Shown here piece by piece: positions 20,122 to 32,464 of a DNA stretch of 64,000 nucleotides; positions within the stretch are counted from its first letter, which is position 1; every line of letters starts with the position of its first letter. The stretch comes from Sorex araneus. Lineage: Eukaryota > Chordata > Mammalia > Eulipotyphla > Soricidae. The position numbers and the translations under genes are program-made. The stretch is taken from contig NC_073305.1 of NCBI RefSeq assembly GCF_027595985.1, positions 122,631,739 to 122,695,738 of the forward strand, given 5' to 3'. The notes under the pieces are model-generated. The model saw nothing but the letters and a program-made list of their open reading frames with translations, was not told the DNA's origin and searched no databases.

Positions 20122-23100
20122 GTTGTTTAAATTTTAATTATTTTATAGAACACCAGATTGTTACTAAGTTACTGTTATTATCAGAAGATCCTTATATAGA
20201 TTTGGCTGCCTATTGGTCAATAAGAATGCAATAACAAAATAGTATGTGATGGATAGATTAAACAACAGATTACTATTTTCTAATAGTTGTAGATGATGGA
20301 GTCTAAAGTTAAGGTGCCACCATGGTTAGGGAAAGTGATATAGGTGCCAGAATGGTTGAGTTAGATGATGTTGGCACGTAGATAATCATTTTTTCATGTG
20401 TCTTCAAGTGGGAGGTACTAGGAGAGAATGTGTAAGAAAGTTAGTGCTCATGACTCTTCTCTTATGGTTACTGATCCCATAGAGATCTCCATTCCAAGAC
20501 TTTTTCAATTTTCTCCAAAAGGCTTCAATGTATGAATTTGAAGAATGGGGACAGAAGATTCATTATGTAATCAACCATATGACTGTGAATCACTGAATTT
20601 GGAAACTAAGAAATTTCAACATGAGATGCAATTTAAACTTCTGTATTCTTTATATGCTTTTCAAAACAAAATCACACCTTTTGTATCATAAAACTAAATT
20701 TTAAAGGGTTATAGTTCAGCTGTACAGCACTTGATTTGCATAGCTGAGGCCTGAGGTTTGATCTCCACACTGGAAAAAAAATACTAATAAAGAAAGGAAA
20801 GAAAAGGAGAAAGGAAACAAGGGTAAGCTAAAACCTCTGAACTTTCAACTAAATTGTCATAGAAATCACACAAAAGATCAATGTATGAAATAGAATTGGG
20901 GCTTACTAACCCATCACATGCCCAGTTAAGTGAGCTAATAGCTTGTCAGTTGAAAAGAAATCCCTATTTTTATTTTATCTGCAAAGAATATTCTCTCTCC
21001 TTCCAAGAATAAAAAGTAAATAAAACAAAAGAAACTCTAAAAGAAATATACATTTTTTTCTTATCCAAACATAATTCTCAAAGGCAGAATATATGATAAC
21101 AGAAGAATTGGGATCTGCTCACAAATAGTATGTATCTATGTTGATGAATCTGCTTAATCATTAGGAATCATACTTTCTCTGTTATGATAAGAAATATATT
21201 ATTGTTATTATTATTCTGAAATCTTAAGGATTGAGAAAGACTAATTTATCTATAAATATAATTATTTTTTAACCACATTAATAATAAACCACAAATATTT
21301 TAAGGTCTTATTTTTAATTTATTACATTCATCTGTTCAGGCTGCTATAGTCAAAATACTAAAGACTGGGTGACTGTAACATTAATAAGAACTCCTGTATG
21401 GAAGTTCTAGATAATAGAAAGTTTAAGATCTTTGACCTATAAATTCTCAAAGAATCCATGCCTTATAACTACCATTTTTGGTGTTCATTTTCCAAATACA
21501 AGTTTGTTTGGTGAGGGGGTGGATGAACACAAATTGTTGACATACTGATTCTTCTGTGGTTGATCAGAACAGTTGACGATTTGATTCTTCTTTAAATTTC
21601 TTAATTTATGTAGAAGTTATATTGGAGAGAGAAGGGAATGAATAGCCATCATTCTCAAAGTTCAGAACCTAAGGTTAGAATATCAAGGTGTTCTACTCTT
21701 AATAGTGTATACACTTAAACAAATCAATTTATGCTGAACTCTCACATATATCAATGGTGTTCTTATTATATTTTATATTTTTATCTTTACCTCATTTTAA
21801 GTTGCTTACAAATTTGTCTTCTTTGACCTTGAAATGTATAGTGATACACACTGCTTCATTTTGCACAATCCAAGTTCAGTTTCTATAAACCCATTAAATA
21901 ATCAGAAAATTATCTCAATGGTATAAATTATCAGACACTGTGCAAAGTCCACAGCTATAATGACAACCTAGAAATACATAATAAATGCACTCACAGAATT
22001 TATTAATATAGGTGGTCAGGTTGTCTGTCATGGAATCATACATAAGACATCTAACCCAACCCTTCCATCTATAACTTTTCTAAATAATAAAATTTTAATA
22101 AATAAAAGTATATAAAGGTAGTCACTATAAGATATAATGAGTCACAGGTATGTACTACTTTTATCATAAAATAATTACAAAGCACTCTATTCATTCTGTA
22201 TCATTTATTCATAAAAGTATTCAGCAAAAATGACACAGGACATCAATAAAATGTTTTCCATTTTCAAAGAATTTACATGCTTTTGACAGATATGCAAATG
22301 TGTACTTGTTACAAAATATAGTGCATCAGCTACTTTGTAAACTATTCTGTAAACAATCTGTAAAACAGATTGTGGCAAACTATCAAGGAATGTCCATAAA
22401 TAGTCTAAATACACATACATTTTCATGTGACTATGGAAAGATATGGAACAAATGTATTAAGTTTAAAAACTGACGATGAAATACCCAAAAGTGACAACAT
22501 GTGAAAAGTCAAGATACATCCTGGAGATGGGAAATGTTTAATTGGTTTTTCTCTGCTGGGTTCTTTGAAAGAGTACTTAAAGGACTACAACAATCTGTGG
22601 GGTTTCAGTTAAGGTGAGATTACAAAAGAAATATGAATATAATCCTAACAAAGAGTCAACAGGGAGTCATTGAGGGTCTTAAAATATAGAATTATTATTA
22701 GAATATTTTTAAATCCTTCATTGTAAATGTGTTGAGGCAGAAAAATTCATGTAGGGAGACTAATTAGAAATCTGTATGAATAGTTTGTTAAGAGACAATA
22801 AAAGACTGGAAGAAAGTCACTAAGTGTAGATAATAGAAGACAAATGAAGGCATTTTGAGAATTTTCAGCACTTCAGTGTATGGGATAAAATGAGTTCACA
22901 TGAATAGTGCTCAGTTGTCGTTCATGTTTTAGGTAGAATAGACAAGGGGCTGTGGCTACTGTAATAATATAATGGGTAGTAATTATGAGATTTGGAGGGT
23001 AACAATAATATCCATCCGGATATTAAACGGCATTCATTTTGTCCCAGAATGTGCCTCAGGGCAAAGCACACGCCTAATAAGTGTGAGGTCCCAAGTTAAA

Positions 23101-23207
23101 TCCCCAACACCTCAATAAAAATATCACATTCATGCAAAGCTTCTAGAAAATACTACTTGGAGAAAACAGAGGTAGATTTCAGTGTTGGAAAAATAGTAAT
23201 ATATATA
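20122..23207. other. Long AT-rich stretch with only SINE scraps
   Basis: No gene recognised. Short tRNA-SINE-like scraps occur at about 20705-20780 (CAGCACTTGATTTGCATAGC, GGTTTGATCTCC) and about 23040-23115 (GGTCCCAAGTTAAATCCCC). The rest is unremarkable AT-rich sequence. Confidence 0.5.
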
Positions 23208-23350
23208 GAAACTGGGAAGATAGCTCAAGTGAATGGTAGAACACATGCTAAGAGTTCGTGAAGCCCTAGAATTCTGAGTCTACCCCAGTACCACATCGCT
23301 CCAGGTATGTTCCTGGTGCCCGTGGTGGCTTGGTAGTCCTCAAACTTTGT
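23208..23350 (+). mobile_element. Degenerate tRNA-type SINE, sense
   Basis: GAAGATAGCTCAAGTGAATGG resembles a tRNA-type head. CAGTACCACATCGCTCCAGG and TTCCTGGTGCCCGTGG resemble the SINE1 body. Boundaries are uncertain. Confidence 0.5.
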
Positions 23351-23799
23351 AGGGCCAAGTGAAAGATTAAGTCTGCATCCCTGTAGATCAACACCCTGAA
23401 TGGCTTCAGCAACTTGACCTCTACCCTACTGTACAAACACATTAGCAATGCTGGCATAAATAAGTAGCTCCTACTTACAAAAATGATAGGTGGATTTAGT
23501 TGTGAAATTTGACTTTATAAATATGTCTGTAATCTAGATATAATCTACAAAGAAGGATTTCTAGAGGAAGCCAGTTTTCAACCACTTAATCAAATAGTAT
23601 AGTCCTTTCTTAATCAAACACAAGATGACTAATGTTCAAACTGTAAAATTAAATACTGCGTTACATAAAGATGAATACATGTTTTGTTTTTATTGCAACA
23701 ATGTAGATTTTGCAATATGCAGTGGTATATAAATGAGACTTGTTATATTTTTTTCACTCTGTTTTTCCTTGTATTCAAAAAAATTGTGATTTTTTTTTT

Positions 23800-23945
23800 A
23801 TTTGTGGAAGTCTGGGTCTACATCCTGTGATTCTGGGGCAGGTTCATTCAGACATTTCTAGGGGCTATGCAATTCTGGGGATTGAAATCAGGGTCTCTCA
23901 TATGCAAAACATGTGCTTCACCACTGGAGTCATATCTCTGTACCG
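23800..23945 (-). mobile_element. Degenerate SINE1-like, antisense
   Basis: GGGGATTGAAATCAGGGTCTC, CATATGCAAAACATGTGCTTC and a head-like ACTGGAGTCATATCTCTG give a decayed reverse-complement SINE1 order. Confidence 0.5.
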
Positions 23946-24185
23946 AAAATTTTTTACTCTTAGAGAAAAAAAGTGTACTATGCAAAGTCAGAAAACAAAA
24001 TTTAAACTCAGAATTGCCTGATGATATCCAAAGAAACTGATATCTGAAGAATAAAAGCTATTATTTTATACAAATAAATGCAATAATTTTTTGTAAATTT
24101 TTTCAAAATAAAATGTGTAAAATTATACTCTGAACTCATACATGTTATAGTAAATAATACCACAATAAAATTTATAACAACACCA

Positions 24186-24756
24186 GCGGTTCCCACGCAG
24201 CCGCCGGGACTTTGGACCCTTGCCGCTGCCACTTCCCGCATCCCACCGCCCCAGCTTTCCCGTCCGTCCGGCTCCCTCCAACCCTGCCGTTTCCCAGGGG
24301 ACCCACGTCCCAGGAGCCCCTGCTAGGAAGATATGGGGGTGTGGCCTGAAAGGGGGCGTGGCCTAAAAGGGGCGTGGCCTCCTGCCAGAGCTGCGGCCCC
24401 TAACGCGGCCGCAGATATTATTTCCTACCTTAGCACATTAGGTATAGTCTTCTTGCTTTGAAAATCACTTTAACACATCTCATTCACTTATGCGAACTAG
24501 CCTATCAGCTCTAAGTTTAGAAAAATTATCAGTGAATAAGAGAAGCTTAGCAAAGCTTTTGTAAAGACAACTTAGCCTTAAGTCTTCATTAAAGCCCCAA
24601 CATCAATCAGAAAGAAAAGGCTGAGTGTAAGGAAGACTTCTAGAATAGGAATAAAGCTGCCATCAGCAATAGCACAAACAGAGCCCCTCCTTCTCTCAGC
24701 AAGAGGTAGTAGGAATAAACACCTACAAAGTTCCAATCCTATACTTCCATAACAAT
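24186..24756 (+). promoter_or_regulatory. L1 5' UTR / internal promoter region
   Basis: About 230 strongly GC-rich, CpG-containing bases end in three spaced boxes of GGGTGTGGCCT / GGGCGTGGCCT (about 24333-24382) and then TAACGCGGCCGCAG. The box cluster and the NotI-containing end match copy 1, but the sequence further upstream differs, so the two copies carry different 5' UTR starts. Promoter function is inferred. Confidence 0.75.
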
Positions 24757-25362
24757 ATGAAGAAGGAGCGAAAATCCCCTCCACGAAGAGAGGGAGAAGA
24801 AAAGATACTAGAAACCTCAAAAGAGGCTCCCAACATCTACGACCTCTCAGATAAACAATTCAGAGAGGAAATCTGGAGGAGAGTCGACCTACTCCAAGCA
24901 ACCATGGAACAGACGTCCAATAAATTAAGGGAGGAGATGAATGAATCACTGGAACGATCTACCAAAAAAATGCAGGAAGAAATGAGAGCAGAAATTTCAA
25001 ACCTACGAATGGAAGTCACACAAATAAAGGAAACGGTAGATGAATTAAAAATCTCACTAGAGGCCCTCAACAGTAGAATGACTACAGCCGAAGACAGAAT
25101 CAGCGAGCTTGAGGATGAGCTGCAGAAAGCTTATAGACAACAACAAATCATGGCCAAAGACCTCAAAATGGCTATAGAGCGAATCAGAGCCCTGGGGGAT
25201 GAGTTCAAGAGGAACAACATAAGAATCATTGGAGTACCAGAACCACAGGGAAGTAACCCCAAACTCGAAGGAACCATACACTATTTCTCAGATAAACAAC
25301 AGCTCAGGAACTTCATAGACTCAAAACCAAACTTAAAAGAAGGTCTAAAGGGGCTACTGTAA
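24757..25362 (+). pseudogene. L1 ORF1 with in-frame deletion of the RNA-binding core
   Basis: The frame is open for 201 codons from ATG (MKKERKSPPR). The N-terminus and coiled coil are complete, and the RRM begins (NNIRIIGVPEPQGSNP). The frame then jumps directly to KLEGTIHYFSDKQQLRNFID near the end of the C-terminal domain. Against copy 1, 115 codons are missing, equivalent to 6549-6893 there. The joint sits on a CAA shared by both edges, a 3-base microhomology. The product would keep the trimerising coiled coil but lose most RNA-binding surface. It could in principle act as a dominant partner for normal ORF1p; that is inference. Confidence 0.9.
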
Positions 25363-25404
25363 GCTAAGGAGGAACCCCATAAGAACAACTAACCCCACAG
25401 AAAG

Positions 25405-28400
25405 ATGACACAAAACCCCATAACAATAATCTCTCTCAACGTCAATGGCCTAAATGCACCTATCAAGAGACACAGAGTGGCAAAATGGATCCGGAAATTA
25501 AATCCAACATTCTGCTGTTTACAAGAAACACACCTGAACAAACAGAGTAAACACAGACTCAAAGTCAAAGGATGGAAAACAATCCTGCAAGCAAACAACT
25601 CCCTTAAAAAAGCTGGAGTGGCCATCCTAGTATCCGACAATATAGATTTCAGGTTGAAAAAGATTAGAAGGGACAGCGAAGGCCACTTTATATTCATCAA
25701 GGGATATGTACAACAGGAGAAAATCATACTCTTAAACATATACGCACCCAATGAACGACCGGCTAAATACTTAAAACAACTCCTTACAGACCTCAAAGAG
25801 GACATCACTAACAGCACAATAGTAGTTGGAGACTTCAATATCCCCCTATCACCTCTGGATAGATCAACAAGAACAAAACTCAGCAAGGAAACACTGACTC
25901 TGAAAGAAGAAATGGAAGAGAGAGGCCTAATAGACCTATACAGGGCTTTACACCCCCAAAAGAAAGAATACACATTCTTTTCCAGTGCACACGGAACATT
26001 TTCCAAAATAGACCATGTACTGGGCCCCAGAACATACCTCAATAGAATCAGAAAAATAGAAATTGTATCAACCATTTTTTCAGACCACGAAGCGCTGAAG
26101 ATAGAAGCCAACCACACACCGACACGGAGAACCAAATCAAACACCTGGAAACTAAACAAATCAATGCTGAACAATGAGTGGGTCAGAAAGGAAATCAAAG
26201 AAGAAATCAAGAAATACTTAGAAACAAATGAAAATGAGGACACGAGTTATCAAAACCTAAGGGACGCAGCTAAAGCCGTGTTAAGGGGAAAATTTATAGC
26301 TCTCCAAGCATTCCTCAGGAGGGAAGAAAGGGCCCACATAGAGAATTTGACTTCACAGCTCAAGACCTTAGAAAAGGACCAGAAAAAGGAACCCAAACCA
26401 GACTGAAGGAAAGAAATAATAAAAATTAGAGCCGAAATTAATGACATCGAAACCAAAAAGACAATCCGAAAAATCAATGAAACAAAGAGCTGGTTCTTCG
26501 AGAAAATAAATAAGATTGATAAACCGCTAGCAAGACTCACAAAGAAAGAGAGAGAGAGAACCCTAATAAATTGAATCAGAAATGAAAAGGTGGACATCAT
26601 AACAGAAACCAGTGAGATTCAAAAGATCATTAGAGACTACTTCAAAGGTCTATACGCCACAAAACAAGAGAACCTAAAAGAAATGGATGAATTCCTTGAC
26701 TCCTACAATCTCCCAAGTCTGAACAAAGAAGACTTGGAATACTTGAATAGACCCATTAATGTTAAGGAAATTGAAACTGTAATAAAAAATCTCCCCAAAA
26801 GCAAAAGCCCAGGCCCAGATGGATTCACTGGTGAATTCTTTCAAACATTCCAAGAAGACCTGTTGCCAATTTTCCTCAAGCTTTTCCAGGAAATTGAAAA
26901 AACAGGAACTCTCCCAAACAGTTTCTATGAAGCACACATCGCCCTAATACCAAAAGCAAACAAAGACACCACTAAGAAAGAAAATTATAGACCAATATCC
27001 CTGATGAACACCGATGCGAAGATCCTCAACAAAATACTAGCAAATAGGATCCAACAACTCATCAAGAAGATCATACACCATGACCAAGAGGGATTCATCC
27101 CGGGGATGCAGGGATGGTTTAACATCCGGAAATCGATCAACATAATCCATCATATAAACAAAAGTAAAGATAAAAACCATATGATCATATCAATAGATGC
27201 AGAGAAAGCATTCGACAAGATTCAACATCCGTTCATGATGAAAACTCTCACCAAAATGGGTTTTGGAGGAACTTTCCTCAAGATAGTCGAAGCCATCTAC
27301 CACAAGCCTACGGCAAGCATTATTCACAATGGAGAAAAACTAAGGGCCTTTCCTCTAAAATCAGGCACAAGACAAGGATGCCTACTCTCACCACTTCTCT
27401 TCAATATAGTACTGGAAGTACTTGTGATAGCTGTTAGACAAGAAAAAGAGATCAAGGGCATCCAGATAGGAAAGGAAGAAATCAAACTCTCACTATTTGC
27501 AGATTATATGATACTATATCTAGAGGAGCCCAAAGCCTCTACTAAGAAACTCTTAGAAACAATAGACTTATACAGTAAAGTTGCAGGCTACAAAATCAAT
27601 ACGCAAAAATCCATGGCTTTCCTATATACAAACAATGAGGCAGAGGAAAGGGACACGAAAAAAGCAATCCCATTCACAATCGTGCCCCAGAAAATCAAGT
27701 ACCTCGGAATCAGCTTAACCAAGGATGTAAAAGACATCTACAAAGAAAACTATAAGATGCTACTCCATGAAATAAAAGAAGACATGAGAAAATGGAAACA
27801 TATACCTTGCTCATGGATAGGGAGAATCAATATTGTCAAAATGACAATACTCCCCAAAGCATTATACAGATTCAACGCGATCCCTATAAGTATACCCATG
27901 CCATTTTTCAAAGAAATGGATCAAGCAATCCTAAAATTCATATGGAACAACAAACGCCCACGGATAGCTAAAAAAATTCTTGGGAAAAAGATGATGGGAG
28001 GCATCACCCTCCCCAACCTCAAACTCTACTACAAAGCAGTAACAATTAAAACAGCATGGTACTGGAACAAAGGCAGAGCCGTAGACCAATGGAACAGGGT
28101 GGAATATCCCTACACACAACCCCAAATATATGATCATCTAATCTTTGATAAGGGAGCAAGAGATGTGAAGTGGAACAAGGAAAGTCTCTTCAACAAATGG
28201 TGGTGGAACAACTGGACAACCACATGCAAAAAATGGGCTTAGACCTTGACCTGACACCATGCACCAAAGTCAGATCAAAATGGATTAAAGACCTCAACAT
28301 TCGACCACAAACCATAAGGTACATTGAAGACAAGGTCGGCAAAACCCTCCACGATATTGAAGATAAAGGTATCTTCAAAGGTGACACGGAACTAAGCAAT

Positions 28401-29212
28401 CTAGTAAAAACAGAGATCAACAAATGGGACTACATTAAACTAAAAACCTTCTGCACCGCAAAAGATACAGTGACCAGAATCCAAAGACTATCCACAGAAT
28501 GGGAAAGGATATTTACACAATACCCATCAGATAAGGGGTTGATATCAATGGTATATAAAGCATTGGTTGAACTCTACAAGAAGAAAACATCCAACCCCAT
28601 CAAAAAATGGGGCAAAGAAATGAACAGAAACTTTACCAAGGAAGAAATACGAATGGCCAAAAGGCACATGAAAAAGTGCTCTACATCACTAATCATCAGA
28701 GAGATGCAGATCAAAACAACCACGAGATACCACCTCACACCACAGAGACTAGCACACATCCAAAAGAACAAAAGTAACCGCTGTTGGAGAGGATGTGGGG
28801 AGAAAGGGACCCTTCTACACTGCTGGTGGGAATGCCGACTGGTTCAGCCCTTCTGGAAAACAATATGGACGACTCTCAAAAAATTAGAGGTTGAGCTCCC
28901 ATTTGACCCAGCAATACCACTGCTGGGAATATATCCCAGAGAAGCAAAAAGTATAATCGAAACAACATCTGCACATGTATGTTCATCGCAGCACTATTTA
29001 CAATAGCCAGAATCTGGAAAAAACCCGAATGCCCTAGAATGGATGACTGGTTGAGGAAACTTTGGTACATCTATACAATGAAATACTATGCAGCTGTCAG
29101 AAAAAAGGAGGTCATGAATTTTGTATTTAAGTGGATGGGCATGAAAAGTTTCATGCTGAGTGAAATGAGTCAGAAAGAGAGAGACAGACATACAAAGATT
29201 GCACTCATCTAG
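25405..29212 (+). pseudogene. L1 ORF2 (endonuclease/reverse transcriptase), disrupted
   Basis: The endonuclease opens intact from ATG ([17 protein letters not shown]) with ETHLN, VGDFN and SDHEALKIE motifs in place. Breaks against copy 1: TGA at 26404 and at 26572, a one-base loss in an A-run near 28228, and another near 28953. The RT active site reads FADY instead of FADD (changed codon at 27505-27507), replacing a metal-binding Asp that reverse transcriptases need. The C-terminal cysteine motif [18 protein letters not shown] is intact. The last stop comes slightly earlier than in copy 1. The endonuclease alone could be translated up to the first stop (333 codons). Confidence 0.95.
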
Positions 29213-29708
29213 GGTATATAGAATAACAGAGTGGGCGACTAAAACCCAAGAATTGTAGAAATAAGTACTAGGAGGTTGACTCCATGGCTTGGAGGCTGGC
29301 CTCACATTCTGGGGAAAGGGCAACTCAGAGAAGGGATCACCAACTATAATGTAGTCGAAGGCCATGTGGGGGAAGGGAGTTACGGGCTGAATGAGGGCTA
29401 GAGACTGAGCACAGTGGCCACTCAACACCTTTATTGCAAACCACAACAGCTAATTAGAGAGAGAGAACAGAAGGGAATGCCCTGCCACAGTGGCAGGGTG
29501 GGGTGGGGGGGAGATGGGATCGGGGAGGGTGGGAGGGATGCTGGGTTTACTGGTGGTGGAGAACGGGCACTGATGAAGGGATGGGTTCCCGAACTTTGTA
29601 TGAGGGAAGCATAAGCACAAAAGTGTATAAATCTGTAAATGTGCCCTCATGGTGATTCACTAATTAAAAATAAATTAATTAATTAAAAATTAAAAATAAA
29701 TTAAAAAA
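29213..29708 (+). other. L1 3' UTR, second sequence type
   Basis: Differs from copy 1 over most of its length (CATGGCTTGGAGGCTGGCCTC, GAGAAGGGATCACC) and resembles the 3' UTRs at 36.4 and 61.7 kb, so at least two L1 3' UTR lineages are present. It has a G-rich tract at 29492-29543 and a long AATTAAAA-type tail. Confidence 0.8.
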
Positions 29709-29730
29709 AATAAAATTTATAACAACACCA

Positions 29731-30444
29731 CAAAATATTCTTACAAGGAATCACATCTATAATGTTTCAGTATCACAACAAATTAGAATACTAAAATTGT
29801 ATACGAATTCACATTTAGACTGAAAAATACAAAGCATATTTATATAAATCTAGAAAAGTTTATAAGTAGAGGACAATAAATTTTAGAAATAAATTTTCCA
29901 CTTTCTGAAAAAGTAAAATTGCAAAAATAGTTGTAATATTCTAGTGATAAACTTCTGCAAAATAATACTCTGACTGCCACAGGGGGTATGGTGCTGCCAG
30001 CAGGCCAACCTGTACCTGTGGGGCAAGTGCATCAACAGCCTGATGGTGCCTTCATACTTCCAGATACCTCGAATTTGCAGCTGTGCCTTTGGCCAGGCCC
30101 CAATAACATAGGGCCAAGTTTACCAAGAAATCAAATGGCCAAATGTTAGATATGCGGGTGATACACCCACAAAACAACTCCGGCTCAGCTATGGATTGGA
30201 AGCAAAAGGACGCTGATGTCACCCAAATCCCTCACGCTCTCCTGAACCCGGCTCATCATCTCGCCTTAGAAAACGCATGGCTCAGCATGCCAGGCATGGA
30301 ACTCTACTCATGCTTCCTGATGGACATCGCCAGCTATTTTACAAGATTCAGACAGAATGTCGTTGGCGGGGCATGGAGAAACCACGGAGGCAGTTGCAGT
30401 GTCACCACCCACTCCAGCGGGGTCAAGTCTCTGCATCATCAGAC
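29731..30444. other. AT-rich stretch passing into GC-richer unclassified DNA
   Basis: The first 220 bases are AT-rich and plain. From about 29970 the sequence becomes GC-richer and gene-like in composition, leading into the VAV3-like exon. I recognise no protein in this leader; it may be the old 5' UTR or flank of that exon. Confidence 0.45.
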
Positions 30445-30654
30445 ATAGACCCATGGCAGCAGTGCACGCAGTGGCTCATCCATTGTGGGGTGCTATCAGC
30501 CAGCCTCTGGGTGACCTGGGACTCAGCACAGGTGTTCAACCTGGCACAGACCCTCTGCGATAGGGTCCTGCTCTGCAATCTGCTCAACAACCACGGGGTG
30601 CACTCCATCAACCCCAAGTCGATCCACCTGAGGTTGCAGATGTCCCAGGTGCTG
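30445..30654 (+). pseudogene. VAV3: VAV3-like first exon (calponin-homology start), decayed
   Basis: In frame from 30445 the translation contains WQQCTQWLIHC, VTWDSAQVFNLAQTL, VLLCNLLNN, HSIN and QMSQ. These match, in order and spacing, the first ~68 residues of Vav guanine-exchange factors, closest to VAV3 as I remember it. This is the start of the calponin-homology domain, which holds Vav inactive. The initiator codon is ATA, not ATG. Similarity stops just after MSQ, where I would place the end of exon 1, so this looks like a copied genomic exon rather than a processed cDNA. It is not a functional gene. An RTE-derived SINE2 begins about 120 bases downstream. Confidence 0.65.
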
Positions 30655-30771
30655 CCCAGAGACACAAGCAGGTGCATATTTGACAGTGTGCAGATAGTTA
30701 CAACATGCCAGTCGACCAAAAGCTTACATTTGGTAGGCTGGGAACACCTGTAAAGGCTATTAGAGGCCGTC

Positions 30772-31029
30772 CCAAAAGCCTCCATTCCTCTCAGAGAGCC
30801 TGGCAAGCTACCGAGAGCATCCCGCCCACACCGCAGAACCTGGAAAGCTACCCGTGGTGTACTCAATATGCTGAAAACAGTAACACTACAATCCTCATTC
30901 CCCTGATCCTGAAAGAGCCCCTAGTACACCATCAGGCTACACTAGCATGCGACAGAGCTGGATAGAGATGTCACTGGCACCCACTTGAGCAAATTGATGA
31001 ACAATGAGATGAAAGTGATAAAGTGACAG
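30772..31029 (+). mobile_element. SINE2/RTE-derived element, long form, sense
   Basis: CTCAGAGAGCCTGGCAAGCTA, CAATATGCTGAAAACAGTAAC, CTCATTCCCCTGATCCTG and then ATGTCACTGGCACCCACTTG give the long SINE2 order: RTE 5' leader, extra leader segment, RTE 3' tail. No tRNA head is clear. Confidence 0.75.
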
Positions 31030-31184
31030 TAGTAGGTTTATGTCAATCTCATTTTAATTTAACAGGAAATATTGGTTGGTCAAAAAAAATCAACAGACAT
31101 ATTTGAACTTAAAATAGGTTATCATAAAATAATTGATTATATCAGGCGGTGATGGGGTAGATGAAAATTTAGCTCAAGAGAAAA

Positions 31185-31370
31185 TCTTGGATAAGAGAGA
31201 TGATACAGTGGATAAAGTTCTTCCTTTGTACACAGAAGTCATGGTTTCCATCCCAAGCATCAGAAGCACTCTTGAGCACTGCCAGAAGTATTCTTGAGTA
31301 CAGAGTCAAGAGTAAGTGCTAAGAGCTGGGTATGGTGCCAAAACCGAAGAGAGAGAGAGAGAGAGAATTT
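31185..31370 (+). mobile_element. SINE1, sense, diverged
   Basis: GAGAGATGATACAGTGGATAAA (head), CACTCTTGAGCACTGCCAGAAG and GAGTACAGAGTCAAGAGTAAG follow the SINE1 order, ending in a (GA)n run. Confidence 0.7.
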
Positions 31371-31730
31371 GGAGAATGTAGGTTTTATAGCCAGAAAACT
31401 CATGGTAGCATCATAGTAGCATACCCTTTCTAAAATATCTGTTGCTGGTTCTATCATCTTGAAAATGTTAGTTTTGTTTCTCATTTCTTATTTGGAAGGA
31501 TGGGTCTTCTGGACATTGGAAAAACCTAGTGAAAGAAGTAGACTTATTAGTATAGTGACTGGAAGATTTTACCAGTTCATTAATAAGAGTAATATGATGT
31601 GTTGAATTATTATTTTTGTAATTGACAAATTCATTGAATTCATGGAAAATAAATAACCATAAAATAACTATGAATGATGAATAATTCATCCATAAAAGTC
31701 AATTATATACATGAAATCTTGTCAAATGCA

Positions 31731-31906
31731 GTAACACTATAGCACTGTCATCCCGTTGTTCATTCATTGATTTGCTCAAGCGGGCGCCAGCAACATCTCC
31801 ATTGTGAGACTTGTTACTGTTCTTGGCGTATTAACTATGCCCTGGGTAGCTTGCCAGGCTCTCCTGTGTGGGCGGGATACTCTTGGTAGCTTGCCAGGCT
31901 CAAGGG
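31731..31906 (-). mobile_element. SINE2, antisense, head missing
   Basis: Tail CACTGTCATCCCGTTGTTC and GGGCGCCAGCAACATCTCC lead into TAGCTTGCCAGGCTC twice. The tRNA head is absent, so the copy is 5' truncated. Confidence 0.85.
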
Positions 31907-32447
31907 CAAGGTTGATAAAATAATTTATGAATAAATGTACTTCTTATTAAGGGCATTTCAAGAGAGGAAATATTTTTATCAAATTAAAAAAATCATTCTA
32001 GAAAGAAAATTAAGATGATAAATATGTGATAAATGAATCATTAGTCATGCATCTAAATTTCTATGAAAAGTCACACACATATATATGTGAGTATATATAA
32101 TAATCACAATTTCTAATTTAGGGGTCAAAATAGAACAACATCTAGATATTGAACAATTTAAGTACATTTGCACATTTACATTGTCCAGTGCCACGTACAT
32201 CAAACTATTTCTGTCTCTTACTTTTCCTCCCTTATTTTTTCCATCACATGCCAAATATTCTTGAGTAATTTTTGATACGTAAGGCCAGAGCAGCATTGTA
32301 TTCTCCAGGAGGGGCCCCTGGGCTTTTGGCACACTACTTGGAAGTCACTGTAGACCCACACTGCAAACACTATGACTTCCTAGATATATCTTTAGCTATA
32401 CATTTTGAACAAATTTTAACACTTAAAGTCCAAGTCAGCCTATCACC
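31907..32447. other. AT-rich stretch, nothing recognised
   Basis: No gene or repeat was supported apart from a short TATA-rich patch near 32077-32100. Confidence 0.5.
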
Positions 32448-32464
32448 AGACAGTAATTTCTTTT

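Larger units (their letters stand above)
24186..29708 (+). mobile_element. Near full-length LINE-1 (L1 copy 2)
   Basis: A 5.52-kb L1 with 5' UTR, ORF1, ORF2, 3' UTR and A-rich tail. The 22-bp TSD (AATAAAATTTATAACAACAC plus CA) lies at 24164-24185 and 29709-29730 and fixes both ends. It is about 0.3 kb shorter than copy 1, mostly because of a 345-bp in-frame deletion in ORF1. ORF2 has two stops, two frameshifts and an altered RT catalytic residue, so the copy is dead. Confidence 0.97.

Noticed and set aside
30277..30753. 158-codon open frame as an intact gene
   Set aside because: Only the part from 30445 resembles VAV3, its initiator codon is ATA, and the frame before and after has no recognisable protein. 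Treated as a decayed exon.
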